The position numbers and the translations under genes were made by a program. Below, in pieces: positions 13,701 through 24,800 of a stretch of 64,000 bases of DNA. Origin of the DNA: Ignelater luminosus (taxonomy: Eukaryota > Arthropoda > Insecta > Coleoptera > Elateridae); contig VTPC01090619.1 in the NCBI GenBank assembly GCA_011009095.1, positions 268,076 through 332,075 of the forward strand, written 5' to 3'. Position 1 is the stretch's first letter. Each line of letters opens with the position of its first letter. The notes beneath the pieces are model-generated. The model made no database searches, was not told the origin of the DNA, and saw only the letters and a list, made by a program, of their open reading frames with translations.

Positions 13701-16700
13701 CAATAATTGTCGTTTGCATCTATTAATTGTTTCCATAGCTGACTACATTGACAGCATTTTTAGTTTTTAGTTATACTTTTGACTGAAGTACCTATTTTTA
13801 TCTAAATCTGCATTGTTTATTTATCTTAAATACTTTACTTATTTTAATTATGTTGTTTTGGTACTACTTTATTTATATCCTAATTTCTTTTATTGTTTCT
13901 TAATTTATCGTTTGTCATTCTCTCTTTATTAGTTTCTCAGAAATATTTTTATTTAAAATTGTAACTCCAACGGAATAAATTTCCCATCAAAATAATTATG
14001 TTTATACTTTCGAAATTAAAAGAAAAATTTTAATAGCTAACTTAAATTTTATTATTACACGCGATGCGCATCTACCAATTGTTTCCATAGCATACTACTT
14101 GAACAGTCTGAAAATGAAAAGAAAAGGCCATAATTTATTTATTTATAAAACTAACTAGGTCAAGTGGTATATCGTTAGAATCGTTGAAAAAGGGCCCTTT
14201 TTATAAAGTCATGGCCAACTATGGTTTCCACTAGAAAAAATACAAGCTTGTGTCATAATTCAAAATTATAGCTTAAATAAAAAATTCAGTTAGACTGTAT
14301 TATTAAGCACATAATTACCTACAACTCTTTCCTTTACACATTTTTTTTAGGTCAATAATAACAGAGCTATAGGCACTGAACAAAATAAAAAATTATTTTT
14401 GCGAGATATCTAGTTAGCCATGCATTTTTTCCAAAAAACAAAAAGCTCATTAAATTGAGCTTGTAAAACTGCAATTCTTTCCCTATTTAATTGTCTCTCT
14501 ATCTCTGCTAGTTTTCAAGATCCCCATACTAAACATCCGAAAAAATTCACCTTGTATACAGGATGTATTTAAAACTGTGCATAATATATGCACTGTTATT
14601 CTACATCACAAACTAAAAAAGAAATTAATACTATTTTAAGACATATTATTTGTAGTTTAAGTAATAAAAAGAAAGATTCTGTCACATGTTTGTTTCATTT
14701 CTTAATAGTTTGCTTGTAATCTGCTTCTTATTATTGCTATGTGCTTCTTATTATTGCTATGTGCTTCTTATTATTGCTAAATCTTTGTTGTAGAATCTTT
14801 AAAAGTATTGTAACTTTTTAATAAAACGTTTGTTTATTTCTAATATTCATTTTCACTAAATTTATTTATTTTTATATGTGTAGAATAATTTATTTATATC
14901 ACTAATTACACATTTATTTCGTTTATTACTACGAGCTTATTCACTGCATAATTGCTGGCTCCATTCCCGCTTGCATTTATATATTGTTTGCTTGTTTCTT
15001 TCGATGAGCCTAGAAGGTTCGCACATTCGACGGTCGGAACGCCTGGACAGTTCGAGATTTCTCTGGTATATTCGATTGATGGCATGTTGCAGTATGTTGC
15101 AATACTGTATTGTTGTTGCTATGAAATCATTTATGAAAAGCAACAGCTTTGTAATCAGCAACCCTAGTAAAATACCATACAGTGCTGTTAGCTTAAAGAC
15201 TTTTATTTAAGTAGGCCCACAGCTTAGATTCTTTTTTCCAAATTTTTCTGTCTTGTACCATCTGTTCCCAGCTTGTTAATCCAAATTGTTACAAATCTTC
15301 TTGTACATTGTCCCACTAAGTTCTGTTTCGTCCCAGTTCCATATTGTATTGTCTTTTTTGTTAAGCAATCCTCCTCTGTTCTGGTAATGTGACCTAGCCA
15401 CCGAAGCCTATTTTGTTTTATTATTATTTTTATGCTTGGCTCTTCTGCAAGTTTTGCGTTAGTCTTTCTTCTGTGTACTCCTTGTTCCTGTGGGCCTCCT
15501 AATATTTTCTTTAGAATCTTCCTCTCCCAAACTTCAAGCTTTTCACAATTCTCGCTTGTGAAAACCCACGTCTTACTTACGTATGTTACTATAGGTCTGA
15601 TTATTGTTTTATACACTTTTATTTTTAAAGACCATGATATGTTTTTGTTACTAAATACATTATTGAAAGCTTCTGCACATCTAGAACCTGACACTAAACG
15701 CATTTCCGTTTCTTGCATTCCATTTCCATCACTACTTATTTCTACATTCAAATACACTGCACTGTTTGTATATTGAAACTTATATTCTGCTCTTTCCCTA
15801 TTTCTTATTGTTAGGTACTGATATATTTCTTGTCTTCTTTTTCTTCCTAGGATCATGTAGTTTGATTTTCTTTCATTTATGGTTATCCTGCCTGCTTTTG
15901 GCTTGTTTTCCAAGTTTCTTACCAGCTCTTTTAGTTCTCTTTGAGTTCTTGCTATATTATAAGATCATCTGCATATACTAGACATTTGATGTAAGTGACG
16001 AAGGATGTTGTAATTTGTATTCATTTTATTTCTTTTATTACTTGTTCTAAAATGATGTTAAACAATATAGGGGCTATTTTTCATTTCTTTAATAATATCT
16101 TGGATTTTTTTTTGTGTGGGGTGCCATTGTTCTGTCTTCTTCCTTATATGACTTGCGTGTTATTTGCATTGGATTTTGAGGTCTGCTAGAATCCCTTTGT
16201 AGTATTCTGCCCATGCTTTCAATATTTCACTCTCTTCTGTACATAATTCTCCTTTTTTATTTCTTATTAGTGTAAGTGTCTGAGTTTGGTATCTTTGTTT
16301 TTCTACTCTAAGATTTCTATGTTTTTCTTATACAAGCCCCACCCAGAAGTTTGGCCCGCTTGTTAGAAATTTGCTTATATTAAAACTTAACAATAGAAAT
16401 CCAAATGATAATTCAAAAAAATATTTTATTTTGTCATATAAATTTCAATATTTTAACTTAACAGTGGATTAAATACTTTTTTTTTGAAGATTAGAAATTT
16501 AACAATAATAAGAACAAGAACTTAATTGTTACTGTCAGTTTGCGAGTTACTATTGGGTAACCCATTTAAAGATAAAATTAATTTGAACTAACAAACTAAT
16601 ACGAATCAACAATTTCTTCTATATAATTTTGCATAGCCACCTTGATAACCACGTAGATTCTGATACCATTAAATTGTCTGCTTTAAAAGCTCACCTGATA

Positions 16701-19206
16701 CAATATTTTATTTAACAATTTTTGATACCAAAGTAACGATGTACAGTATTATATTGAAAAACATCTAAAATTTTTGCAAAAACAAATTTTAGTGGATAAC
16801 ATGTTAAAACTTTACTTTACCTTGTAGCTAGAAGATTTAGTAAAACAAGCAGATATTGGTGAAGATTGGAGAGTGGATCCAGTACTACATGAAGCATGTA
16901 ATCCTGTAGTAAAAGCAGCATGTAGAGATATTCGTGGAGGAAATGCAAGAGTAATGTCATGTTTAATGGATAATATAGGTGCAGACCATATGACGGAAGA
17001 ATGTGAAGATGCACTAATGCAAATACAATATTTTGTGGCGCGTGATTTTAAATTAGATCCTCAATTATATCGTGCTTGTCGTGAAGATGCAACTCGTTTA
17101 TGCCATGCAAGTCGGGATTGGGAGGATAATAAAATAAATAATTATGATCCTAATAATGCACCATTAGTCTTGCCTTGTTTATATAGGTAATATTAGTTTG
17201 CTTGTTTATCGGTTTTCATTGTTTTAGTTGCTTTTTCTTAGGTATGTTTCTCATGCTAATAAAGATATGCAACTGAAACCAGTGTGTATAGAACAAATTC
17301 GAAGAGTCATGCGACAACGAGCTGCGACTGTAGATCTTCAACCAGAAGTTGAGGAAGTATGCCTTGATGATCTTTCATATTATTGTGCTGATAAAACGGG
17401 AAAGGGAGAAGAAGTGCAATGTCTTCAAAAGAATCTGGAAGATCTACAAGAAAAGTGCAAAAATGCAATTATTAATTTCACTGAAATTGAAGCTCAATAT
17501 GTTGGTTTAAATCCATTTATTATGACGCATTGTAAAAAAGCAATGGAAACACATTGTAGTCAATTTTTGAAAAATGATGATGGTGATATATTGGAATGCT
17601 TAATTGCTCATAAAAACGATCCTGATGTAAAATCAAACAGCAAATGTCGTGTTAGTATAGAGCATTTCCAAATTATATCTTTAAAAGATTATCATTTTTC
17701 ATATAAATTTAAAATTGCTTGTAAAAATTATGCAGTAAGGTATTGTCGAGATGCAAGAACAAAAGCAGCTGTTGTAACTTGCTTAAGTGAGAAAGTACGT
17801 AATGATACTATAAATGGGCTTAAAAGTGATGTACAAAAGGAGTGTAGACAACAACTTAAAGCACAATTGTTTCAACAGAGGGAAAATATTGAATATGATC
17901 CTAAATTAAAGGAAGCCTGTTCAGTTGATATAAAACGTTTTTGCAAAGATGTTGAACCAGGAACAGCACAGGTACTGATTTGATGTATTTATATCTAAAA
18001 CAGTTTGATGGTTACATTTTTATGTTATGCAGGTCTTAGAATGTCTCCAATCAACATCAGAAAAATTGAGTGATTCTTGCCAAAAAGAAATCTTTAAAAT
18101 TAAACGACAAGAAATTACAGATAATTCTGTGGATTATGCTCTTATGACAATGTGTGCTGATAGCATTCAACAGTTTTGTCCTCATACTGAACAGGAACAT
18201 GTCTTGGAATGTTTAAAGGTAGTGTTTAATTTTTAAATTAATTTTAATATAACTAATTTTAATTTGATAGAAATACAAAGATGATTTGGGTTTTAACAAA
18301 AAATGCCGCTTGGTAGTCCTTCATCGTATGATAGAACAAAATTCTGATTATCGTCTAAATCCATCCCTTCAGGAAAATTGTAAACCAGATATAAAGAAAT
18401 TTTGCTATGACAAGATTATACATGCTAAAGCCGATCAGGAATTAAATGGTGAAGTAATTAAGTGCCTAAAAGTTTCATTTAAAAAATCAAGACTCTCAAG
18501 TAAATGTGAAAAAGAAATGGCCAACATTCTAAGAGATCAAGCACTAGACGTAAGATTGAATCCACTGTTGAAAGCGGTGTGCAAAAGTGAGTTGGAAACC
18601 ATTTGTAAACTCAAAGAAGATGGTGAAGAAGATACAGGTGATGTCGAGGAATGTTTAAAGAATGCCTTGATGAATCATAAAATACCTACTCCTGCTTGTC
18701 AAGTTGAAGTTGCAAGTATGATAGAGGAATCACAAGCAGATATTCAAGTTGATCCACTTTTACAAAGAGCTTGTGCTTTAGATTTGTTGAAATTTTGTGA
18801 TGGTATTCCTCAAGGTGGAGGAAGGCGTAAGTTTGAATAAATTCTTTTTTTCTTTGTACAAATACGTGTTATTTTTAGATATCAAATGTTTGAAGATAGT
18901 TATGTCTGATAAAAATAAACAGTTAGTACCTGATTGTAAAAATATGTTGACTAAACGTTTAGAAATGTATAGAAATGCAGCTGAGGTAATAAATAGTTTC
19001 ATTCTAAGTAAGATTTATATTATAGTTTTGGTGGTTTTTAGGTGGACCCTCCTGAGGATTTACAAGCGTTGTATACCCAGGTGGTAGCATCTCCAGCGAA
19101 GCATTATTTCTTTATGGTAGTTATGATGGCATTGGGATCATTCTTTGTAATTGGTATGTTCTGTGGACGTGCATCAAGGAGGCATTCAATGAGTAAAAAT
19201 AAATGA
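5680..19206 (+). CDS. Glg1: Golgi apparatus protein 1 (GLG1 / ESL-1 / cysteine-rich FGF receptor)
   Basis: Seven coding exons: 5680-6879, 16828-17186, 17242-17971, 18033-18218, 18271-18826, 18879-18985 and 19042-19206. All junctions are GT/AG and in phase, giving 1100 aa (human about 1180). GLG1 is a type I Golgi membrane glycoprotein that binds FGFs, E-selectin and TGF-beta precursors and affects their trafficking. An N-terminal signal peptide (MEIIFNIILSIYFFTCLSA) is followed by a luminal domain of repeated cysteine-rich units of about 60 residues, each with a C...C...CL pattern (for example ECLYSL, CLMQHRND, ECLIAHKND). The only late hydrophobic segment, about residues 1068-1087, is a transmembrane helix followed by a short basic cytoplasmic tail (CGRASRRHSMSKNK). 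The start ATG has a purine-rich context (AAAAATGG). Intron 1 is about 9.9 kb and packed with mobile elements; the other introns are 50-65 bp. The gene appears complete. Confidence 0.95.
7245..7516. mobile_element. MITE with 35-bp inverted ends, GLG1 intron 1
   Basis: Both ends carry about 35 bp of matching inverted sequence: a left end with TTAAACCATAGATTAAATAA and a right end that reads almost the same on the other strand, including the AGTCAGAT block. Total length is about 270 bp and there is no open frame. TTAA-like bases at the ends could be the target site, but the superfamily is not certain. Confidence 0.6.
7893..8353. repeat. Foldback element copy A, GLG1 intron 1
   Basis: The left arm (about 7893-8075) is repeated in reverse complement in the right arm (about 8190-8353). 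Matching blocks include GATTGCAAATTGAGCTCAAT, AGTTGATTGTG and AGTTTATAAGTTTGAGGTTA. No coding capacity is seen. The same element occurs at about 26890-27450 in the CTD phosphatase intron, which shows it is a dispersed family. Confidence 0.7.
8354..9129. other. GLG1 intron 1, no feature recognised
   Basis: AT-rich intron sequence with no convincing coding frame and no inverted ends that I could pair. Confidence 0.4.
9130..9370 (-). repeat. Dispersed repeat, copy in GLG1 intron 1
   Basis: This stretch, read on the minus strand, reappears at about 52010-52165. Its innermost 38 bp also match 51299-51336, at about 36 of 38 positions. Inside it a short block (GACCATGTTCCCGA) occurs twice, near 9149 and 9217. 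The parent element is unknown. Confidence 0.6.
9371..10690. other. GLG1 intron 1, mostly unannotatable sequence
   Basis: AT-rich intron DNA. The part near 10300-10380 shares short blocks (AAAATGAGA, TTTACTGTAAATT-like, GATACATAA-like) with 25960-26010, which suggests another old dispersed repeat. No gene is seen. Confidence 0.35.
10692..10733. repeat. (AT)n microsatellite at edge of gap
   Basis: About 42 bp of uninterrupted AT dinucleotides running straight into the run of Ns. The true length is unknown because the assembly stops inside it. Confidence 0.95.
10734..10833. other. Assembly gap of 100 N
   Basis: Exactly 100 ambiguous bases, the usual placeholder for a gap of unknown size. It lies inside GLG1 intron 1, so the real intron may be longer than it appears. 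Confidence 0.98.
10908..12192 (-). pseudogene. Decayed integrase (rve) gene with cysteine-rich tail, KRBA2-like
   Basis: Read on the minus strand, a start at 12192 opens MDHKQKFNEAIDSLY, similar to integrase-derived proteins annotated as KRAB-A domain-containing 2-like in insects. A frame change and a stop near 11970 lead into a zinc-binding HHCC-type module (HQCTGHGRRQ ... CKNCQLKR), then the integrase core. The VDLIDLQ segment gives the first Asp, SDNGREF the second, and SQSSVERANQDI the Glu, the last two after further stops and frame changes. The 3' end at 11060-10908 reads in one frame as a cysteine-rich tail (CQCKKICRNRKCKC ... CNSKCHNSERCYNK) and then a stop. It is therefore a full-length but broken copy of a Ty3/gypsy- or Ginger-type integrase gene lying antisense in GLG1 intron 1. 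The exact superfamily is uncertain. Confidence 0.8.
12240..12540. repeat. Cluster of short direct and inverted repeats
   Basis: Two direct copies of a roughly 30-bp block begin near 12287 (AAACTAGCCAAGATATTGG) and near 12363 (AAACTAACCAAGACATTTGG). Further inverted partial copies (AGTTTATATACTATCCAGC) lie near 12500. It lies just upstream of the integrase pseudogene start and may be part of that element's flank. Confidence 0.45.
12948..13040. repeat. Degenerate tandem array of ATATCCA-type units
   Basis: About ten loosely spaced ATATCCA / ATATCTA motifs in 90 bp, a simple-sequence tract with no other content visible. Confidence 0.6.
13104..14176. repeat. Foldback element of about 1.07 kb, GLG1 intron 1
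   Basis: The left arm (about 13104-13410) recurs inverted in the right arm (about 13820-14176). Paired blocks include AACGATATACCA with TGGTATATCGTT, AATTTATTTATTTATAAAAC, CACGCGATGC-like and TAGTTTCTCAGAAAT. The central region near 13675-13765 holds another partial copy of the right-arm sequence (AATTGTTTCCATAGC), pointing to an internal duplication. There is no coding frame. Confidence 0.7.
14399..14562. repeat. Diverged end of a TACAGTGTG-family foldback
   Basis: The sequence from GCGAGATATCTAGTTAGCC to the TTGTATACAGG at 14552-14562 follows, with many changes, the right arm of the elements at 50303-51137 and 62844-63746: TATCTAGTAAGCC, then a run of A, AAAGC, a TCTCT block and CAAGATCCC. 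Only this half is visible. Confidence 0.35.
14721..14780. repeat. Three tandem 20-bp units
   Basis: Three perfect or near-perfect copies of a 20-bp unit containing GCTTCTTATTATTGCTA. Three copies without spacers is a minisatellite and not a CRISPR array. Confidence 0.9.
15224..16340 (-). mobile_element. Truncated LINE (non-LTR retrotransposon) fragment
   Basis: On the minus strand three separated pieces of a LINE second ORF survive. About 16300-16190 encodes the linker before the reverse transcriptase (LIRNKKGELCTEESE). About 16090-16030 encodes an RT piece (PILFNIILEQVIKEI). Around 15985-15960 is the catalytic YADD motif in CLVYADDLII. A long open stretch at 15913-15224 encodes the post-RT region with IIRPIVTYVSKTW, WERKILKKILGG and RLRWLGHITR. 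Most of the RT between the first two pieces is deleted and frames change, so it is dead. It is antisense in GLG1 intron 1. Confidence 0.85.
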
Positions 19207-21818
19207 TCTTTAGTGTAACGTAAGTGAAGAAGTAAACGTTGTTCACTTGTGATAAAATTTGTTTTCTAATGATTTTTAAGATAAACTTTATGTTGATTTT
19301 TAAAGTGAAATTTTAAAATGGCATTTTAATTTTTTCCTGTTACAATTTGGTTTCAAAATTATTCTTTTCTTTTTCTTCTTATTATGTTTATAATATTACT
19401 TAATGTATAATTTGTATAATTTTCATGGGTTGCTTTCTTTTTGTGGTGGTTTTATTTTTTATGATTTAATTGAAGATGTGCAATACCTTTACTTCGTCTC
19501 TTACTAAATGTAGAATGATCAAAAAATATTGAATTTATCAGGAATAATAAAATAATGGTGGATGTTAGGAGGTACATTTGAGAAAAAAGAGTAGATATAT
19601 AAAATGTGTTCCAGAAATAACTGCACAGACTTTGAGAAAAGAAGGATTTGAATTAGAATAGAATAGAAGAATAGTTGCCAATTTAAAAGGCATTGCAATT
19701 TAAGGTTGTTTTTTTATAAGTGCAATGTTGGTGTTTTCAATTTTATTAAAAAATGTAATTTGTTACAATATCTTTACTCTATACAAACAATGTATTTAAA
19801 ATTCTTTATAGGTATTATTAACGACACTGTTTTAGGCCATAACCTATTTAGCACATTCCAATAGTCGATATTATTTCTCCAGTTTTGTCTTATTTTATTA
19901 TTTCTTATTTTTATTTAAAATAAATTTGTAATTTTACATAAACAAGGAAGAACACTATTCTTAACTTCCTTATGCCATTCTTGAAAAGACTGAAAAGGGA
20001 TGGAATCTTAGGGAAACCGAAATGGAGAGTAGCTGTGACTATATCTTAATACGATTACTGAAATTGGTAAATAATTTTATAAAGATGCATTAGGAGAGTT
20101 TGCAAGATTAAAATTAACAAAAATAATTTTAATTAGTTGTAACTACAAAGAAATCTTCAGTTATACCAACTAAAAAATCTTACTTTAATGTAATTTCTAA
20201 TATTAGGTTCTTACAAAAGTTTTGTTATTTCTTTTACATGTTATTCAGTGGAAATGTACAATTAGTATTATTTAATTATTACAATCCATAGTTTTTTATT
20301 ACTGTTCTTCATTGACAAGTAAAGGAATTGTTGCGATTACATTCTGCAGTTGTTGAAACAAAGAAGTTAACTAAAAATTGAAACGAACATAATCGAAAGC
20401 AGCAATGTTCAGACCTTAAATAACTCCTAATTTCTAAACATATGCAAAATTAAAATGAGCAAATATGCTGGCCCTCCACTTAGTTTGCAAAATGGTAACT
20501 AAGTAATATCAAATCAAAATAGACATACCTAAAAGTAACAGAACTTTTGTAATACCTAGAATGTTCTTACATTTGGTAAAATATTCATATATATATATAT
20601 ATACATACAAAATTCACAGGTTTAACGTTTGTATCTTTTTTACAGTAATTTTTTTTTGTTTGATTGTTGTATGTACTTAACAATCTAAAATCAAAAACCG
20701 GTCAAAACTGTCAATCAAAATTTGTGTACTGATTTCTGGATTAATTTTGCTTGGGCTGTTGTAATTTATTGATATAGTTAATGGTGTTATGTAAACTGAA
20801 AGCAACTATGAAAATAATAACTCAACAGTGCAAACAGAGCTCATTTATGAAGTATTTTGTAGAAAAACAGGAAAAATATGTTATAAGAAACAAACCATTT
20901 CCATTAATTAAAATGTACAAAAGGTTTCCAAATAATATAATTTGTTTTCTATAGCTTTAAAGCTTTAAGGTTTAAAACTTTAAATATTAACGGCACACAC
21001 ATGGCAAACAATATCATTTATAGAGAATCTTAAAAATTCTTGCCAACAACTTGGAAAAGTTGTAATGTGTGATCAAATTAATTGAGAAGCAACAAAATAA
21101 AACTGCACGTTTTTGAATAGAATGCAGACTTGCGATTTCTTTTTGTTGTTTCTCTATTTATTATACTTTATAAAAAAATTTTTCTAGTGTATAAGTACAA
21201 TTTTGTAAGGGATTTCTATTATTGTCTAAAAGTATTAAGAATCCTTATTATTCTATTCTTCTACATGTTATTTATGAAATTATATGGAGGCTTTTGTTTT
21301 AATATTCAATAGCAATGATAAGGAGAAGATATTTAAATTAATAGATTTCCCAAAAATAAAACGCTTGCAGAAAGAATGAATTTTATTATATTTTTCAAAT
21401 TAAAATGTAATTTATGCCTAATGGTATTCTAATTGTACATAAGTATACTGAATTTAACTAAAAGGTAGCTTTTTAAATGTATTAAGCGACATTTTGGTAC
21501 TAATTCAATATCAATTTTATAAGGTTTATATATAAGTGAAATTGTTACAGTGTACATAATTAAATGATAATATATGCTTGATGAAGTCTCTTGCGTTTTT
21601 ATTTTAAATTTGGTGCCTACAGTACAGTGAGTTCTTGCAATGTGTCGGTAATGCAGTAACCGTTAAGCGTTAGTGTTTCAATATGGTGGGTAAAAGTAAA
21701 AACAGCTTCTGCCATTTTGCAAAAGTGGTTTAAGATTTTATTTTTATAGCGTGTTTTTTATGTTTTGAAAGGGTAGTAAATAAACAATAAATAAAAGACG
21801 AAACAAACAAATGTTTAA
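19207..21818. other. GLG1 3' UTR and intergenic region up to the CTD phosphatase
   Basis: Very AT-rich with several AATAAA signals (for example near 19548 and 19919), any of which could end the GLG1 transcript. A short (AT)n tract lies at about 20588-20602. The last 200 bp or so before 21819 are less AT-rich and probably hold the phosphatase promoter and 5' UTR. No other gene is seen. Confidence 0.5.
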
Positions 21819-24800
21819 ATGGACGCATCGTCCATTATCACACAAGTGTCACGGGATGACGAACAATTGAACAGTTATCCGCCCGAAAAAGGTAAATAAC
21901 AAATGACAGATTTTCATTAAAGTTACTATGATCCTGTGTGAAATAAAGGGTTAATAGTTAGAAATATGAATTATTATCAAATTAAGTATTATTGCCTGAT
22001 GTTTGGTAAAACCCTTTAAAGATTTATAAGGATGCGGCCATCCAGAATCGCGCCGTAAAGTAGGCGTGTATCATATGCAAAGGTAAACACGGTAAACAAG
22101 CTGTTCAGGACCAGCTAACCTTGAGCTCGACCATGGGATTGGGCGAAGTCGTGAAATTCTTTAGAATTTCGTTCTTTAATAACAAACAGTTTTTCATCAC
22201 AACCATCCGAACTATGTATGCAAATTAACTTTACATTCCACTCCTCTATGACCTCTTTAGGATCAAAGAAGCCATGTGTCATTTTGTTTATTGTTTCATT
22301 TTGTTTTTCCATAGGATCACTAACTAGGACTGAAAATGACATATCAGAAGTCAGAACGTCCCAACCAGGGAATAACAAGAAAGTTAAGCGGGGGTTTTTG
22401 CGCACTCTTCTTTGTTGCCTTGGACGTAACCGAAGCAAGACACAAAGTCCCAACCAATATGTATTTGGCAGAGGATCACCTACAAGTCCAACGGACTCAC
22501 CTAGATACCTCTTACCACCCGTCCGACATCAGGACATGCATAAAATGTGCATGGTTATAGACTTAGATGAAACCCTTGTTCATAGCAGTTTTAAGGTGTG
22601 TTAGAAAAAGAGATTAACTTTGGTAATTTGAAAATTACTATAATTGGAGTGGAAGGTTGAAATTTATTTGTTTGAAAACAGGATATTATTTAATCATCGC
22701 TTAAAATAAATTACTTTGATCTTCAAAAGCAATAAAAATAGATCATAATATATTTACTTATACAAAATAAAACAAACTACTGTTGCAGTTTTAATTTTGT
22801 TATTTTCTTGTTTGCAGCCAATAAGCAATGCAGACTTTGTAGTACCAGTAGAAATAGATGGCACTGTGCATCAGGTGTATGTTTTAAAAAGGCCGCACGT
22901 GGACGATTTTCTAAAACGAATGGGAGAGTTGTATGAATGTGTGCTTTTTACGGCATCTTTAGCCAAATATGCGGATCCAGTCGCCGACCTTTTAGATAAG
23001 TGGGGGGTGTTTAGAGCACGACTTTTCCGTGAAAGCTGTGTCTTCCATAGGGGTAATTATGTCAAGGACCTTAATAAATTAGGAAGAGAATTACAACAAA
23101 TTGTTATTGTTGATAATTCACCTGCATCGTATATATTCCATCCTGATAACGCGGTAAGTACCCTTTTTTATGTATATAATGGGTAAGCTTCCAAGTCCTG
23201 TTGACATTTATTGTACAGAAAGGTTCACTATTTAAAGCAGTTTAGATTACCAAACATTGAAGTTTGCAGAGTATTAGAAGATAACCTAATTGGCCTGTTA
23301 TTTTTTAACTTTTTTATGCGTCTTGCAATATCTGCAAGTACTGTAGTACTTAAACATCAACAAATTTGCTAGTATGTTTGTTCTACATTTTATATTTTCA
23401 TGTAGTAATATTGTGTTTAGTGTTTGCATATTTAATAAAAACAAAGTTAGAATGTTTGAAAATATTGCAATAATGAAGAAAAAATATAAAATATGTCAAA
23501 ACAATGTTTATCTTCTCTTTTTTATATTATATATTAAAATAATTATTACGGTAGCTCTTTTTTCTGCAAATATTGCATAAGATCTATATTTATCTGAACT
23601 TGAAAAACACATTTCCTCAGATATCAAATTTGATAACACAAATAGTTCCAAACGTTAAGAATTTGATGAATCAAGAATTAAGTGATAAATAAATGTATGA
23701 AGAATTTTTTTAATGAATTTCTTGCTAATAAAGATTTTAAAACAGATAATCTTTGTACATAGTGTTATTGTGAGTAATGTTAAGATTAAAAAGTAATATG
23801 TATGATTAGATTAATAAAATATAATTATCAGTTTTTTCATTTAGTCATTGCATATAGAAGGGTTCAAGTGTATCCACTTCTGAATTTAAATGGTCTGCTG
23901 CAGATGTAGCACCATTATTAATAGTCTGTTATCAAGTTTTGAAGTAATAAAAGAAATACCAAAATTTACCTAGGCTTTCCTTAAGATGGAAAAAACTAAT
24001 AGGATTAACTTTTACAATTTAATTATAAAACAACTACAATATAAATGCCATACCTATTTGTAAATGATTAAGTTACAAATAAAGAGAAAACTCGAAGAAT
24101 ATTAATGAAATCTTTGAATACAGTAAAACCTTTTTATGATGGACAGCGTTTGTGCCAAAGACAATGTCCATAATACATAAAATGTCCTCCATGAAGAGGT
24201 AAAAACTTATGGATTAAAATGTTTTGTCAGTGCAAAGGTGTTTGTTAAAAAAGATCTCACTGTATTTATGTTGAAATACTACTGTTAATTTTGTAATTTC
24301 TTTGACTTATATAAGCTTCATTTTGAAACACTAGAATTTTATGAAATGCTGGAATCCTGAAAAACCAGTCAAATGCTAACTACCAGAACAACTGATGAAT
24401 TTATTTGGTTAAGGCAGTGTATGTCTTCTGTCCTTGTTTATCGTTTTGTCTGTCTACTATTAATTATGCTTAAAAGTTAGAATTTTTTGAGTTGGCATTA
24501 ATTCAATGAACTACCAGCATTTACAAGTTATAGGTTATGTTTTTGATTGGTTTGCATCATGTAACCAAAATAGTGTTTAAAATTAAGATAACTTTACAGG
24601 CAACTGCCACACAACTGAATCTATGACTATCAAACGTTAGGGGTAGTTGATCAACATGCAGAATATACACAAAATTGCTATTTCAGTGATGCAGGTTTGC
24701 TGTTTCCCATAAGAAAATGACTGAATGCATACACTTACCCCATTATATACACTATAGTTTTGGGTTGATTTTTGTTTTTTATTTTTAAATCATTCTTGTA

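Noticed and set aside
14721-14780. CRISPR-like array
   Set aside because: There are only three 20-bp units with no spacers, in an animal intron.
15432-16189. Plus-strand hydrophobic proteins in GLG1 intron 1
   Set aside because: They are antisense shadows of the LINE fragment that reads on the minus strand.
22115-22453. A minus-strand gene across CTD phosphatase exon 2
   Set aside because: It is the shadow of the conserved plus-strand exon and crosses its splice sites without signals of its own.
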